From positions 556,501-620,500 of the forward strand of contig CALSFV010000015.1 of assembly GCA_943737045.1 (NCBI GenBank): a DNA stretch of 64,000 nucleotides, in the 5' to 3' direction. This stretch comes from Parapristionchus giblindavisi. Lineage: Eukaryota; Nematoda; Chromadorea; Rhabditida; Diplogasteridae. Of this stretch, positions 12,701 through 25,833 are shown in pieces; position 1 is the stretch's first letter, and each line of letters begins with the position of its first letter. A program made the translations under genes and the position numbers. The notes under the pieces were generated by a model. It was not told the DNA's origin, did not search any database, and was given only the letters and a program-made list of their open reading frames with translations.

Positions 12701-15700
12701 TAATAGATGCATTTTCTATCGTTTCTATATCGTAGTATCTATCGAGTCTCTCAGACGAAATGGGTAATATAAGGGAGTATTAGACATGATAGATTAGAAT
12801 GGGAATGGCTTTCTCTCTCTCTCTCTCCTGTCTCCTCTTTAACAAATATCAACGACTATGACTACTTTGACATGAGAATCGATGGGTGCCTAAATGGGTT
12901 GTATGATGATTGCTCTTTGATCTCTTTCTCTGTGTCTTTGTCTCTAGCTTGTCTCTCCTCTCTCCATTCTCTGTATTCGTATTGGTTGTGAGCGGTTGTT
13001 CGTGTCTTCAATGGAGAGAATGGTTGTGAGACGACGTCTCATTGACCCCACACAAGGTTCAATCATATATTGGAGTCTTTCAGCTCTATCTAACTACGTT
13101 TCTGCTTCTTATCCCTTTTTGCGACTATCTGGGCTTGTGCAGTAGTGCCCAAGATGTTTATTATATCTTCTTACCTCTTTCATATGATCATAATATTACT
13201 CTACCTATCTATCTATCTAATTTATCTAGCTATCTACATATCAGTGTGTCTGTGTATACTTTACTAGTCTTGCGAATGATACAACAAACGGGGATTAATA
13301 TTAGTCAGTGTGTGATAGCACTGTCTGTTATGAAAGGCAAATGATTAACAGAGGGATTACGGTAGTTTGTATAGACATGGTAAATAAATGAGATGGCACA
13401 GATTGATCTTTGATCTCTACGTATTGATTGCAGATGCTCGAGTGTCGACGATTTTGGAAGGTCTCAAGGCATCGAACGAGATCCGACAACAGGAGGCGGC
13501 GACTGAGCTGGCTGATCTACTTCTGATGGGCAATGAGGACAGTCTGCCGCCCAATCTTCCCATTAGGGTATTTAATAATACTTTATTTATCTTTAATGGT
13601 AAACAGAGAGGTGAAAGAGATATTAAAATTACAATAGAAAGAGAACAATTAAATTTTTGGGTATGTACACTGGTTTTTGTTTCATTGTTTTAACGAAGAC
13701 AAGAAGTCGAAGAAACCGTTGAGTTCTCTCACTGTCATCTAGTATGATGATAGTGTGACGGGAAATCAGGTGGTTGCACCGAAATGCCTTCTAATTGGAA
13801 AATAAATAGACGAATAAAGATTTATTTATTTATCATACATCAAAAGATGTGACAACATTTGAAATATCAAAAAAAAACTATTTGCAATATATAAAATAAG
13901 ATGATCAAAAGGAAGGAAGAATGTTTATGAATTACTAGATGTATATGTTATTAATAAAAGTAATGGCTATTTCGTACCCTATCGAATGTCCTCTATTCTA
14001 CAGGAGATCGTTGGACTTGTCGTGCAGTTGCTCCAGAAGGAACACAACTTTGAGCTGGTACGGTATTCATCATTATCGATTTATCGATTGATTGGACTCA
14101 TTTATTGAATGATCTCTTTAGATGCTGACAGCAGCTCGTTGTATCACGAACATGTTGGAGGCGCTTCCGCGTGCACAGCCAATCGTGATTGAAGCTGTAC
14201 CGTATCTACTCGAGAAGGTACTGTGGCCGTGGTGTACACCGTGGTGCATTGAGTGCGCATGGGCAGACGATGTATGCTAATTGGTGTGTTTCAGTTGAAA
14301 CGTATTGAGTGCATTGATGTGGCTGAACAGTCATTGGCTGCCCTCGAAGTGATGAGCAGAAGGAATGGAAAGAATATCATGGCTGCTGTGAGTATTTGAT
14401 CTTTGATCTTTGATCTCTCATATGTTGTAGTTTGATCTTTGACCCCTCTTGTCTCGTTCAGGGTGGTATCGCAGCAACCATATCTCACGTAGACTTCTTT
14501 CCGCTCGCATCTCAGAGACTAGCCTTCTCAATATCAGCCAATTGTGCCATGTATGTGGGACAATCGGACTTTCATCTCGTAAGAGATTCACTTGCTGAAC
14601 TCACTCAACGACTACTCAATGGTTAGTCTTTGATCTTTGATCTTTGATCTCTTGTCTAATGTGTGAATATTGCAGAGGACAAGCGTTGTCTGGACTCGAT
14701 ATGTACCCTATTTGCTCGTTTGATTGAGAATCTCCGATCACATCCGGATAAGCTGAGAGAGATTGCAGGAATGAATCATTGGTACGAGATTGATCTTTGA
14801 TCTTTGATCTCTAATATCTTGATTCAGTCTTCTATCGAACATGCAACAGCTACTGCTTGCTCAACCATCTCTACTATCATCATCAACCTTTCCTCTTGTC
14901 ATCAAATCTCTTCGTACCATGGCTACACGATGTTCGGATATCGCTGTGGCTCTTGTGCACATGCATTTTGCCAGTACCCTAAGATCATTGTAAGTGGTAG
15001 ATCATTATTGATTTATTGATTGATATATTGATTTATTGATTGATCTATTGATTTATTGATTGATGACATGATTCAGATTCATTGGATCGGGTAAGAAGGA
15101 TGATGATGAACACCATATTGATATCGTTAGTAGACCATCTAATCAATTGGCCGAACTGGTCTATCTCACTGGGTGAGTGTAGTTGTCTTTGTTCACTATT
15201 TACAATGTGTAGTATGACTATTGTGATTCTTCCACTTGATTATCGATTGATTTGGATCAATTAATTGATTGTAGTTGATTGATCATTGATTATATCCGTT
15301 GCAGTGAACTCTTTCCTCGTCTTCCCACCACTGGACTATTCGACATAGACTCTGTAGTGAGTGGATGTACGAAGACGGGAGGAGATGGTGCGAGTTCGAT
15401 CATCTATCCGTCCACTCAATGGTACTGGAGAGATGAGCAGATGTGGCAGCCATTCCGAGCCACCGAGAGTAGGGTACTCGAGTTAGCCAAGGTAAGGCTC
15501 ATTTTGATCATTTAATGAAATAAAATGGAATTAGATCATTATGATCATGCAAATGTACTCGTGGAATTTGAAATTAGTGAACCGAGATAGTTATTAGTAG
15601 GGGCAAGATTCGTGTATCTACCATTATATTGTAGACAGTGATGAATGAATTAATGAATGAATGAAACATGAGTGTCACTGTTTGAACACTTGTCATCTGT

Positions 15701-18700
15701 TGATTACGAATCAATCGATAAATGGATGAATTACGATCGATTACCAATCAATAATTGTAGATGAACGGTGATCGTGAGTTGCACGTATCCATCAATGGAA
15801 ACGTCTATCAGATGGATTTGATTGGAATGAAACAGACGAATACGATGACTGGAACGACCAGAGAACTGCAGAGGAAAGCGCCATCTCCTGTGAAGAAGGA
15901 AGGTACGGTATCGTGTTCTTGGGCATACGGTAGATCGATTGATTAGTATTGATTTTAATCTTTTTCAGCGACTCCATCATCATCAATCGATGAAGATCGT
16001 CGTCTAGTTCTTCTTCAATCAGAACCAGAGAAGATTGAGCTGGTCGCTCGTCAATTGTTCCCTGTACTGGTCGAGATAGACGGAAGTTCGGTGAGTATTG
16101 ATTGTCAGATATTGAGTACCGTATTCCCCATTCGTTACCGTAATCTTCCTCTCTCCTCAGGTTGGATCAACTCTTCGCTATGAGAGTCTTCGTGTGATGC
16201 TTCGTATCATCTGTCCCATGTCTGCCAATGTTCTACGTGGAGTACTCGCTGATCTACCTCTATCATGTCAGTCAATCAATAAATCAATATTAAAGGGATT
16301 ATTATATATTGATTGATATTTGATAAAATATAATATAAATTATTTGATAAATTAATTAAATTAATATTGATTACAGGTCACATTGCATCAGCTCTCGCCT
16401 CTACTCGCAGTAAGGATGTTTGTGTGGTGGTAGCCGCCCTTCAACTCGTTCATATGTTACTCGAGAAGTTATCCGATGTCTACGTACCGCTCTTCCGAAA
16501 GGAAGGTGTCGCCCATGAGGTACGGTATCACGCACTATGAATATGTATCAAGAAATGATTTAATTGTCTCTTCAGGTGGCCAAACTGGCAGCAATCTCAT
16601 CACTGTCATCAGCAGCCTCATCACCAGCTACCGTATCCGTGGCTACGTCATCATCAGCCACATCGAGTGCATCACGATCGGCTCCATCTTCTGGTGTGGC
16701 ATCACCAGCACTCGGAGGCACTCCTGATGAATCGATGGGCATGAAGACTAGAGGAGCAAGGAAGACGGGAGAACGAGCGGCTGCTAAGAGAGCCAATGCA
16801 GCCCTGTCTGCTGCATCGTCATCTACAACAGCTACAGCAGCATCTAATGATGCTGATGGAACTCCATCAGGATCTCCATCGGGAGCTGGAGCTTCGTCCT
16901 CATCGTCAGCTCCGATTACTCGTAATAATCGTCATCGCAAGCGTACTTCTCCTGAGAGTTCACCATCGTCATCGTCGTCACAGAATAAGGAAAAGTCGAG
17001 AAGGAAATCGTCATCGTCCAACTTCTTATCCGCTCTGAGACTACCCTCATTCCGTGGTTCACCTTCTAGCTCTCCTTCATCGGGTACGGTATTATTATTG
17101 ATTGATTACTGTAGGATTACGGTAGATTGGGTCATACTAATGTATGATGATTGCAGCAACGGGTTCTCCGCCGTCCCAAGGCACTCCTCCTCCTGGTGGA
17201 TTGACAGTGACGTCATCATCCATGTCGACATCCAACACTACGACAACGACGACGACGAGTTCATCATCGAGTATGCAGATGTTCTACCAATCAATGAGTA
17301 TATATTATAGTAGATGATATCTATCAATCAATAATGCATGCGTGACAGTGTGTCAATATCCTAATTGTCAAATCAATCAATCAATCGATAATTAGAGCAT
17401 GGAATGAATGAAGATTGATTATGACACTCTGTTTGCTTATCATCTTATCTATCAATATATGATTACGTTTATGTTCTTTGTTCAGATTCCGCTCTACTCA
17501 ACGGTACATCATCTAGTATTCGTTCTCGTACCATTGGAGGAGTATCCTCTGCTTCTACCCAATTGTCCAATTCACAGAAGGAGAAGTTGCGATCATGGAT
17601 CAAGAAGGAAGGTACGGTATTGATTGATACGGGATGGTCATTGATGTATTGATTGATTATTGATTGATTGATGGATTATTGATTGATTGCAGCTGAACTA
17701 TTGATGAAGACGTATCTGGGCGACAGTGCAGCGTCATCAGCCATGAATTCACTGGAGCAGACTGCCGAACGATTGATCGATGATAAGAAGGAGAATGAAC
17801 AATTGGATATATTGAAGATGTTCTATGATCTACTCAAGAAGGAGAATGTATCGGCGTTTGAGATGAAACAGTCGGGAATGATCTCAGCTCTGCATAAGTA
17901 TCTCACCCATGAAGGATCGTCCATTCAACCTGAGAGAATGACACGACTTCATCGATTCGCCAACGTCTTCATGCATATTCATCCTAATGAGGTACAGATC
18001 GATTGATCTACTTGAGATGATGATTATTGATTGATTGATTGATTGTAGAATCATCGTCCAACCGGAGTGGACGGATCATTCGATGTATTCGATGCTCTGG
18101 TCCAGAAAGTCATCTCGAGTGTCGCCCTTCTCGAGCAATTCCAGGTATAATAGATTTGTCTAAAGAATTCGGGGAATACGAATCGCAGAGAAATCTTTAT
18201 TGTAGTATTGAATAGATAGTGAAACGTGAACTCGCGGGGTGAACTTGATTGGCTAGTCACTTCTCTATTTATTTATTTAAAAAATTTTTTTTTATTTCCA
18301 GGTATCGGATATGGGTGGAATAGCAACGGGTGGATCGGGTGGATGTCTACGTGGCGCTCAAGCTCTGCGATTCTTCCAGAGTCATCAAATACGGGTACGG
18401 TAGCCAGTTCGATGGGGCGAACTATGATGTTTCTATCGTTATAGTGTAATCTTCGTCGGCATCCCGGTTGCCGTGAATTGATGGATTGGAGACACGGCCA
18501 TGGATCGATTAAGGTCGATCCACTCACCAGCATCTCTGCCATCGAGAGGTACGGTACTTGTATTGATTGATTGATTGACTGATTCCACTGGTTACAGTAT
18601 GATAGTGAGTATTGATTGGTTGACTGATTCCCCTGGTTACAGTATGATAGTGAGTATTGATTGATTCCCCTGGTTAGAGTATGATAATTATATTTATAGT

Positions 18701-21700
18701 ATGTGAGTATTGATTGATTGATTGATTGATTGATTATATGGATTGCAGATATCTAAGTGAGCGTGGCATAGGATACGTTCGTAATTCGTCGACCGCAGCT
18801 ACGGTAGCCGCGGTGGGCGATGATTCTAGTGGAGAGGATGAATTGAGTGATGAAGATGGAGAAGGATTGATGGGAGGAGGAGGAGGAGGAAGTGGAGGTG
18901 GTGGTAGTGCCTCTAATGGAGGAACTCCATCTAGCGGTGAAGATAAGAAGATTGAGGTGGGTGTATATGATCAACTTGATCTTTGATCTTTGACGAGGCC
19001 CGCTGACTCCCCAGGGGAGTGGTCGGTGTCTAGACCACGCACTTCTACAGGCTTATTTTTAGTCTTAGACTATCCTGAAAATGATTTGACGAACATAATT
19101 TCCAAATATTTGTACCAATCGATATGCTTGTAGATCATGATTGGCGATACACCAGTGCCTGGTCATATCTCTGTCCTCCAAGCCCTTCGACAGTACTCAC
19201 CCTCTCTACAAGAAGAAGCTGCGGCTGGAGGAACCATTGGACAGAATCTGTGGATGAGCACGCATACTCTATACTACAGGTACGGCAGGGGGTTACGGTA
19301 GATTAGATGATGATGATGATGATGAAGGGGATACGGTAGGTGTACTCTATACTATGGGTACGGTAGAGGGTTACTGTAGATTAGATGATGATGAAGGGGA
19401 TACGGTAGGTGTACTCTATACTATAGGTATGGTAGGGGGTTACTGTACATTGTTTGACGAAGGGTATACGATAGATGTGTTATATTGATTGATTGTATTG
19501 CAGAGCTGTCGTGACCACTGCTGATAGTGCTCAGTCAACTGGTGCATCATCATCAATGTCATCAACTATTCTGTCGACTACAAACAATCCTTCCACTGCT
19601 CCACTTGCAACCAAAGATCGGAAACAGAAAGTGTCGGATAAATTGTGGATTGGTACGTATAATATCATCAAGCGATTTATTTAATCCTGGCTACTGTATT
19701 ACTCTATGTATTACTGTATTATGTATTATAACTATTGTATTGATTGTTATATTTTCCAGAAGGTGAAGTGGAATCGATTGAATCTCCGCTATGGTCATAT
19801 CTTCACTCTAAATTGCCTGTCGATATGGAAGATCCATCCGTACCTTCACTTCAATTGCTACGTGCACTATATGGCCTCAATAAGTGAGTTGGAAAAGGGG
19901 CGGAGCTTACTCTAATTATCGATTGATTGATTGATTTTAATTATTTCTTTTTCAGGTATTGGTACGCACTCTTCGATACTGATAAGATGCTCCCAGTTAC
20001 GTTCACTCCTCTTATCCCAACAAGGTATGGTGTTGTTGAATCAATCAATAGTAGATCTCGTAATCAATCAATATTATGTTCTCGTAATCAATAAATCTAA
20101 TAATTTCGTAATCAATCAATAAAATGATCTCATGATCAATTAATATAATGATATTGCAATCAATAAGTAAAATGATCCCGTAATCAGTCAATAATATTAA
20201 TCGATATGTTTTCAGTTCCTTCGTGTGTTCGAAGTTGTCAGCCAAGCTTCAACGTCAACTATCGGACTTCCTCTCAGTAGCAACACAGCAGATACCCAAG
20301 TGGACTGTGGATGTTGTGAAGGCTACACCATTTGTATTCCCGTTCAATATGAGAAGGTATGTAATGAGTAGTAGTTGTAGAAGAAGTGAAACATGAATGT
20401 GACTGACATTGATTGAGATTGATATTTATAATTGTTGATATTGATATTGATTGACATTGATATTGAAATTTTTGGCATTGATAGATTGATGATATGGTAT
20501 ATTTAGATCTCTCCTCTATTGTACTGCATTCGGTCGTGATCGTGCTCTAATGCATCTAGTCAATCAAACCGATGGAGGAGTCAATTCTGATAGTAATGAA
20601 GGAGGACGTGGACTCACACCACGATTGGAGAGAAAGAAGGTACGGCAACTCTTATCCATCAATCAATATCCATTCATCCTTCATTACCGTATTCCTTGTA
20701 GGTATCGATCAAACGAGATGATCTCCTGAAATCAGCTGAAGCAGCACTGCTTGCGTGCGCTGGACAACGTGCCATGCTTGAGGTTGTTGATCTTTGATCT
20801 TTGATTTTTGATCTCTGATCATTCTTATCCTGTTATAGGTCTCGTTCGACGGTGAAGCTGGTACTGGATTCGGTCCAACGCTTGAATTCTACTCCGCTAT
20901 CAGTAAGGAACTCCAATTGGCTAATCTCAAACTGTGGCACGGAGTCCCGCAGAAGGGAAATCCCGATGGTAAGGATTTATTAATCAATGTATTGATTGAT
21001 TGATTGATTATATTTAAGATGGTGAAGGAGTAGAGTATATTTCATCTCCCCATGGTCTACATCCAACTCCAATTCCATATGGACAAAAGGTACACTTTTT
21101 GGGAATATTATAATTGGAATAGCTTGTATGTTGTATTGTGACACTGATAAGATATCTATTCTCGTTTCTTTGAATGCAGTTGTTTCAGTCAAACGGAGGA
21201 TCGACTCGTGTGAAGAAGTTTGAGCTGATTGGACGTCTGATGGCTCAATCTCTAATCGATGCTCGAATGCTTGATCTACCTCTGTCACCGCTATTCCTGT
21301 CATGGCTTATCGGGCATCAGAACACACTTGGATTGCCTGATCTTGAGGTACGGTACACTGACTGGTTACTGTAGTAGTCTATGATCTTTGATCTTTTGTA
21401 TATTCTGGTTACGGTAGTAGTCTATGATCTTTGATCTTTTGTAGATTCTGGTTGCTGTAGTAGTCTATGATCTTTGATCTTTTGTAGATTCTGGATCCTG
21501 AATTGTACAAGTCATTGCGTCAATTGACTCTAACTGATGAAGCGGACTTTGAACATCTCGAACAGTACTTTACTCTACCTGGAAATGAACAATTTGAATT
21601 GATCAAAGGAGGAAGAAACAAACCTGTTACTAAGGCTAATGTCATGCAGTATGCTAAGGTACTGTAGTCGTATTAGATTATTGATTGATTATTGATTGAT

Positions 21701-21821
21701 AATCATATTCCTGTTTGTAGTTGGTTGCACGTTGGCGTCTTCGTGAGGGAGTCACGAGAGATATGGAAGCAGTTAGAAGAGGTTAGCTAGATTAAATAAA
21801 TAAATAAATAAATAAATAATG

Positions 21822-21854
<33 letters not shown>

Positions 21855-22639
21855 CTATTATAGGATTCTGTTCAATCGTCGATTCATCTCATCTATCTAT
21901 ATTCACTTGTGATGAACTCGACCAACTCTTCTGTGGTTGCCCTGATGATGCGGGTGATCGTGTATGGGGAGTGCCTGCTATCACCTCATCCATCAAACCT
22001 GATCATGGGTATGTTGATCTTTGATCTTTGATCTTTGATCTTTCATTGTCTAATCGATGAAATATTGCAGTTACTCTCATGATTCGGACCAAATCAAATG
22101 GCTCATTCGCATGCTCTCGTCGTTCTCTCGTGAAGAGGTAAGCATGCATTATATACGGTATTACTGGTATACGGTAGATGGGCGGAGCATATATATGGAC
22201 TGGTATACGGTAGATCATATCTATGATCGATATCATTGCAGCAACGTCGTTTCGTTCAATTTGTCACTGGTTCTCCTCGTCTTCCTGTTGGCGGATTCCG
22301 TGCTCTCAATCCTCCTCTTACTGTTGTGAGGAAGAGTAGTGTGTACGGCAACAGTGATGAGGAACTTCCTTCAGCTATGACCTGCTATAACTATCTCAAG
22401 GTACGGTAGCCATCGGATTACTGTATCATAATGATGTTACTGATTGATCCTCAATAACATGATTACTGTATTATAATCATGTTATTGATTGATTCCTAAA
22501 TAGCATGATTACTGTATCATAAGATTATTGATTTTATTGATTCACCTCATTGTAGGTGCCACCATACAGTTCATACGAAGTATTCCACGAGAGATTCTGT
22601 GTGGCTCTTCGATTCGTTACTTCATTCCATCTCACCTAA
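6775..22639 (+). CDS. TRIP12: TRIP12/UFD4-type HECT E3 ubiquitin-protein ligase (38 exons)
   Basis: Predicted HECT-class E3 that takes ubiquitin from an E2 onto a cysteine and passes it to substrates; the TRIP12/UFD4 family acts in ubiquitin-fusion degradation and chromatin control. Exons: 6775-7861, 13434-13567, 14004-14057, 14122-14217, 14295-14387, 14462-14621, 14676-14781, 14828-14989, 15077-15172, 15305-15491, 15761-15902, 15969-16090, 16161-16266, 16377-16519, 16576-17083, 17157-17270, 17486-17611, 17693-17991, 18049-18144, 18302-18394, 18445-18548, 18749-18956, 19134-19279, 19504-19652, 19760-19883, 19956-20024, 20216-20356, 20507-20639, 20702-20782, 20839-20968, 21019-21089, 21180-21347, 21488-21658, 21721-21781, 21864-22008, 22071-22137, 22242-22400, 22556-22639. 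These total 6135 nt, i.e. 2044 residues in frame (human TRIP12 is about 1990). Seen: Q/S/P-rich N-terminus (1-360), armadillo-like region (about 363-640), WWE domain beginning WYWRDEQMW (about 702), Ser-rich linker, HECT domain (about 1690-2044) with [12 protein letters not shown] and active-site MTCYNYL (Cys about 2012, codon 22383-22385). The exon 1 to 2 join is in phase but is the least certain part. Confidence 0.93.
9311..9475. mobile_element. Possible degenerate short inverted-repeat element
   Basis: A GC-rich island in AT-rich DNA. The left end (CTATTTATTTTTGACTCTCG) and right end (CGAGTAAAAAATACGGGAG) are imperfect inverted repeats. They resemble the ends of the 131-bp MITE at 41523-41653. 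No target duplication was resolved. Confidence 0.35.
10224..10318. repeat. CT-rich simple repeat
   Basis: CTCTCTCC-type repeat of about 95 bp with occasional C insertions. Confidence 0.9.
10496..10553. repeat. (CCCTCT)n hexamer microsatellite
   Basis: Nine to ten perfect hexamers. One frame translates to a Ser-Pro run, which explains a spurious ORF. Confidence 0.95.
10776..12351 (-). mobile_element. Tc1-like transposon, fold-back derivative (dead)
   Basis: The ends are inverted (CAGTACTGGCCAAAAAAGTG and its reverse complement), flanked by TA at 10774-10775 and 12352-12353, the Tc1/mariner target duplication. The inverted arms are about 592 bp each (10776-11367 and 11760-12351), and both carry the N-terminal, helix-turn-helix part of a Tc1-type transposase. 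The unique middle (11368-11759) carries part of the catalytic domain on the minus strand. It therefore looks like a minus-strand Tc1-like element whose 3' half was replaced by an inverted copy of its 5' half. Confidence 0.9.
11387..12030 (-). pseudogene. Tc1-like transposase pseudogene
   Basis: Minus-strand reading. The N-terminal part shows the DNA-binding half ([19 protein letters not shown], then [10 protein letters not shown]) and ends in a stop after LAEIR. The middle contains [20 protein letters not shown]. The catalytic part contains [16 protein letters not shown] and [11 protein letters not shown], typical of the Tc1 DDE fold (family knowledge). Frameshifts and stops separate these blocks and the C-terminal end is missing, so no active enzyme can be made. 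A second N-terminal fragment on the plus strand (about 11037-11325) is the inverted arm and is also frameshifted. Confidence 0.88.
15000..15064. repeat. TTGATTTATTGATTGA simple repeat in an intron
   Basis: TTGATT/TGATTTA repeats immediately before the exon at 15077. Similar TTGATTGA runs fill the ends of many introns of the same gene (for example near 17640-17690, 18010-18045 and 18690-18740). Confidence 0.85.
21790..21855. repeat. (AAAT)n and (ATA)n microsatellites in an intron
   Basis: About seven AAAT units followed by about twelve AAT units, inside the 82-bp intron between the exons ending at 21781 and starting at 21864. They make up almost the whole intron. Confidence 0.9.
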
Positions 22640-23960
22640 TTGTACAATGTGTATATCATCATCTATTGATTAATCTTCATCTTCATTCATCTCTTCACCA
22701 ATCAAACGGGATTACTCTCTACAATACTTGGATATAATCGATATCGATATCTCTTTCACTTCCTTCCCCCCTTTACTCCCTTTACTCCCTCACCATCCAA
22801 TTATTTGATTTACTCGTAGATAATAACCTATTCGTAATTTCAATTCTCATGCTATTCAATTCATTCAATCGATCACACATCCTGATCTACCGTACCTCAA
22901 TGGCCCCATATGGTTTCTACTCTACAATAATGGCTACAGTATCCCCCTCCGCAGTGCCTATATCTCTCTATATATAGTACTTCGTTCATCTCTTCATCAT
23001 TATCCATTTCTCGTATCTTCTCGGGTACATCAACTCTTCTCTTCTCTTCCTCTTCATTTAGTCGTGTTCCACTACCGTTTAGCGGGTTATTCAACTCTTT
23101 GCCCTATTCCCCGTATACCTCTTCCATCTTCTCTAGTCTCCCTATTCTCTACCCCTCTACATATTGTGCAGTACCACACCTACAGTAATCCTTCAATACC
23201 GTAGTCATCCATTCATAACCCCTCACTCTCTCTCTCATTCTATTGTTCGGGTTCCATCCTACGATACATTACAGACGTTGGTCGTATATTACGAGCACGC
23301 ATGGCTCTTTCATCTAGACTCTCTAACTTTCTGTTCCTCCCTAATCAATCGATAATTGTATATACCGTATGTCTGCCATTCCCTTCCATCCCTTCCCCCC
23401 CCCTTTCTGTATACTTTAATTGTCGTAGCATCCGGCTTCTCATATCGGAAAATATGATCACTCTTGTGTATCTCTGTCTCTATTGAATCGTGTGATGATA
23501 TGACTGATCTACTATAACTGATTATGTGACACTGTCGTCCCCCATGTCTCCTTTCATCAATGTACACTAAGTATATACATGCATACATACAGTATCTATT
23601 GAATACCTGGTCAACAACAAAACAAGTGTGAATACCACCACAATATAGTCTATATTTGTTTCTCTTATGGAAGATATGCGTGTCAACCCCTCCCATCCCC
23701 TCTTCAATTCCATCCATGTTCATTTTCATACTTCCCTTCATCACCTCCATTCTAGAAGATATCTCTTGTACTCGTTTCCACTCATCAATCGATAAATTCG
23801 CTTTCCGATATCTTCTTCTTTCTGTTGTCTTATCGCAATTATTCTGTAATAAAACGTTTCCACTGTTTCGAGGGTAGTTATGGTGTGACAGAGGAAAAGG
23901 AAAGAGGGCGCGTAAAAGTGAGAAAGTGTAGATGATTAAAGTACACCATGATGCACTATA
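22640..23960. other. 3' flank and spacer after the TRIP12-like gene
   Basis: Pyrimidine-rich DNA with no recognised gene. It should include the 3' UTR. A 267-codon minus-strand frame (23310-24113) runs through it, but it is of biased composition, with no domain or splice pattern that I recognise. Confidence 0.5.
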
Positions 23961-25240
23961 CAGTAATACACCGATTATGGCTTCGCCCATTTTACTTCGT
24001 GGGCTCGGACACCGTTTGCAAACGCTGGCACACCTAAAAGATCTAAAAGATAAGAGAAGATTCATCACTGCCGAGGAGGGCACAAAGAATCCATGAGGTC
24101 TCATCACATTCAACTATTTATTTAATAACATAATATATTATTATTATGTGGTCAATGAAGAGAGTACAGAGAGAAATGAGATCAAAGACAAGAGATCAAG
24201 GATCAAGATCAAGGAAGAGATCAAAATTTTTTGAAACGCTACTAGAAATTGTTGAGTTCATTTATCGTTTTCATTCTTGAAAATGTTGGACAATTTTTAG
24301 TAGAACCGGTTCATAATATCCATAATTAATGTATGTGAAAATAATGATGTTAAGTGCTATTGGGTTGTTCTCTACGCATGAGTTAGGAGACGTTCGATTT
24401 TGAATTGAATTGAGAGGAAAAAGGGGAGAAGACAATGAGCTACTACTATATGAACTACTTATGTTTTGGTAAGATACCATCGATGCCTATGGAGCATATT
24501 TTCATAGCTATTGTCGTTTCAAAGAACACAAAAATCGAAAAATGGGACGAAAAAGTCAGAAATTATGAATTATTATGATATGACAAAAGGTTCCGTGTGC
24601 GCATCTGTTACTAATCCTATGGTGTTAGATGGTTCGGCATACTGTAAGTAATGATTACTGTATACAGTAAGAATCAGATACTGTAGAAATGGAATACTGT
24701 AAGTAATGGACATTGTACTGTAATACACCTTTATAATCTTCCTGCAGTTATTGTGTACAAGTAATGTATGACATTTAACGATTATGGTTCATCACTATTG
24801 TCAGCATTTCAATTTTACTTTATTAATCAATAATTCAATCAATAGAAAGGAACAAATAATAATACTGAAAAAATTACATAAAATGATTACAAAGCAAAGC
24901 AACCTCAATCAAAAGTATCTTTATTTCAGATACATGATGTGTTTATGTAGCGTTCAAAAGTCCCGAAAAGAAAGAAAAAATGAAACGAGAAAGGGATGAG
25001 ATGGTGTGCAAAATAACGAGTTTTCTCGGTTTTTTCGTTTCTTTTCGCAACTTTTCCACAGTACAGAAGTTCTCCGTAAAAGATGATGAGAGGACTGACA
25101 AATGTTTAGATTTTGAAAGACAAACTGCAATGAATAAGTATTTATACAAGCCACATGAAAGACATACCATGAAAGATCGAAACTAAATTTGATGAAAAAG
25201 TGGAAATTGTGGAATTTAATCCTAATTATGGCCAAAATTT
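23960..25240. repeat. Segmentally duplicated 3' flank, copy next to paralogue A
   Basis: Blocks here recur beside the other paralogues: the TCGCCCATTTTACTTCGTG block (also near 42230), the CATACTGTAA/ACTGTAGAAATGGAATACTG block, the TTTACTTTATTAATCAA block and the CGTTCAAAAGTCCCGAAAAG block (also at 37590-38400, 42480-43240 and 58790-59860). No coding sequence shared by all copies is evident, so this is probably the duplicated intergenic part of the unit. Confidence 0.75.
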
Positions 25241-25833
25241 TCTACTTTTCTATCTAGTTTCGATTTTTTTATTTTTTACAATTTTATTTTGTAGATTACG
25301 TTTTAATTTCTCATGTTGTGTTATTACGTGAAGTTCTGCCACACTTGTTGATATCCGCTCTCTGCAGGAGTATAATATCTGAAATAATAATAATAAAAGA
25401 CACAACAATTTTAAAAATATGATTCATTTTTACAAAAATTTAAAATTTGAAAAAAAAATTTACTTGAGTAAAATATGTATATTTTATCACGTAAGCAGCT
25501 TCAATAATGAATCAAACAGTTGCAATTCTTGAGTTTCCTTTTATCGATTGTAAAATTTATCAAATTGGTGTTTTTGATGGGAAAATCATTGTTTAAATTT
25601 TTCTCAAATTTTTTTTCGAAAATTTTACGAAATCATTTTTTCACCCAGTCCTGGCCGAATATATACTCATGCCTCAAAGTCCTGTTGCTGACCATTGAAC
25701 ATTGCAATTTCCTGAATCTACCTTACCTCGGCAATTGAAACTCCGATGTCGTTACACTCTGCGCAATGTAACAATAGCTGAAAGATAGGCTACCGCAGTT
25801 CAGCTAGACCTTATATAACTATTGAGATGTTAA

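Larger units (their letters stand above)
7862..13433 (+). other. Intron 1 of the TRIP12-like gene (5.6 kb)
   Basis: Much longer than any other intron in the gene (mostly 45-450 bp). It starts GTAAAT after CTAG and ends TTGCAG; joining gives codon GAT and keeps the frame. It holds simple CT and GA tracts, a possible degenerate short MITE (9311-9475) and the Tc1-like fold-back element (10776-12351). No other coding exon was recognised, although a small unrecognised exon cannot be excluded. Confidence 0.6.

Noticed and set aside
16796..17038. Overlapping plus-strand frame inside the Ser-rich exon
   Set aside because: Shadow of the TRIP12-like exon 16576-17083, produced by repetitive TCA/CAG codons.
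23310..24113. 267-codon minus-strand open frame
   Set aside because: Apart from its first about 45 codons (shared with another flank), composition is irregular, no domain or splice pattern is seen, and it runs through pyrimidine-rich spacer.
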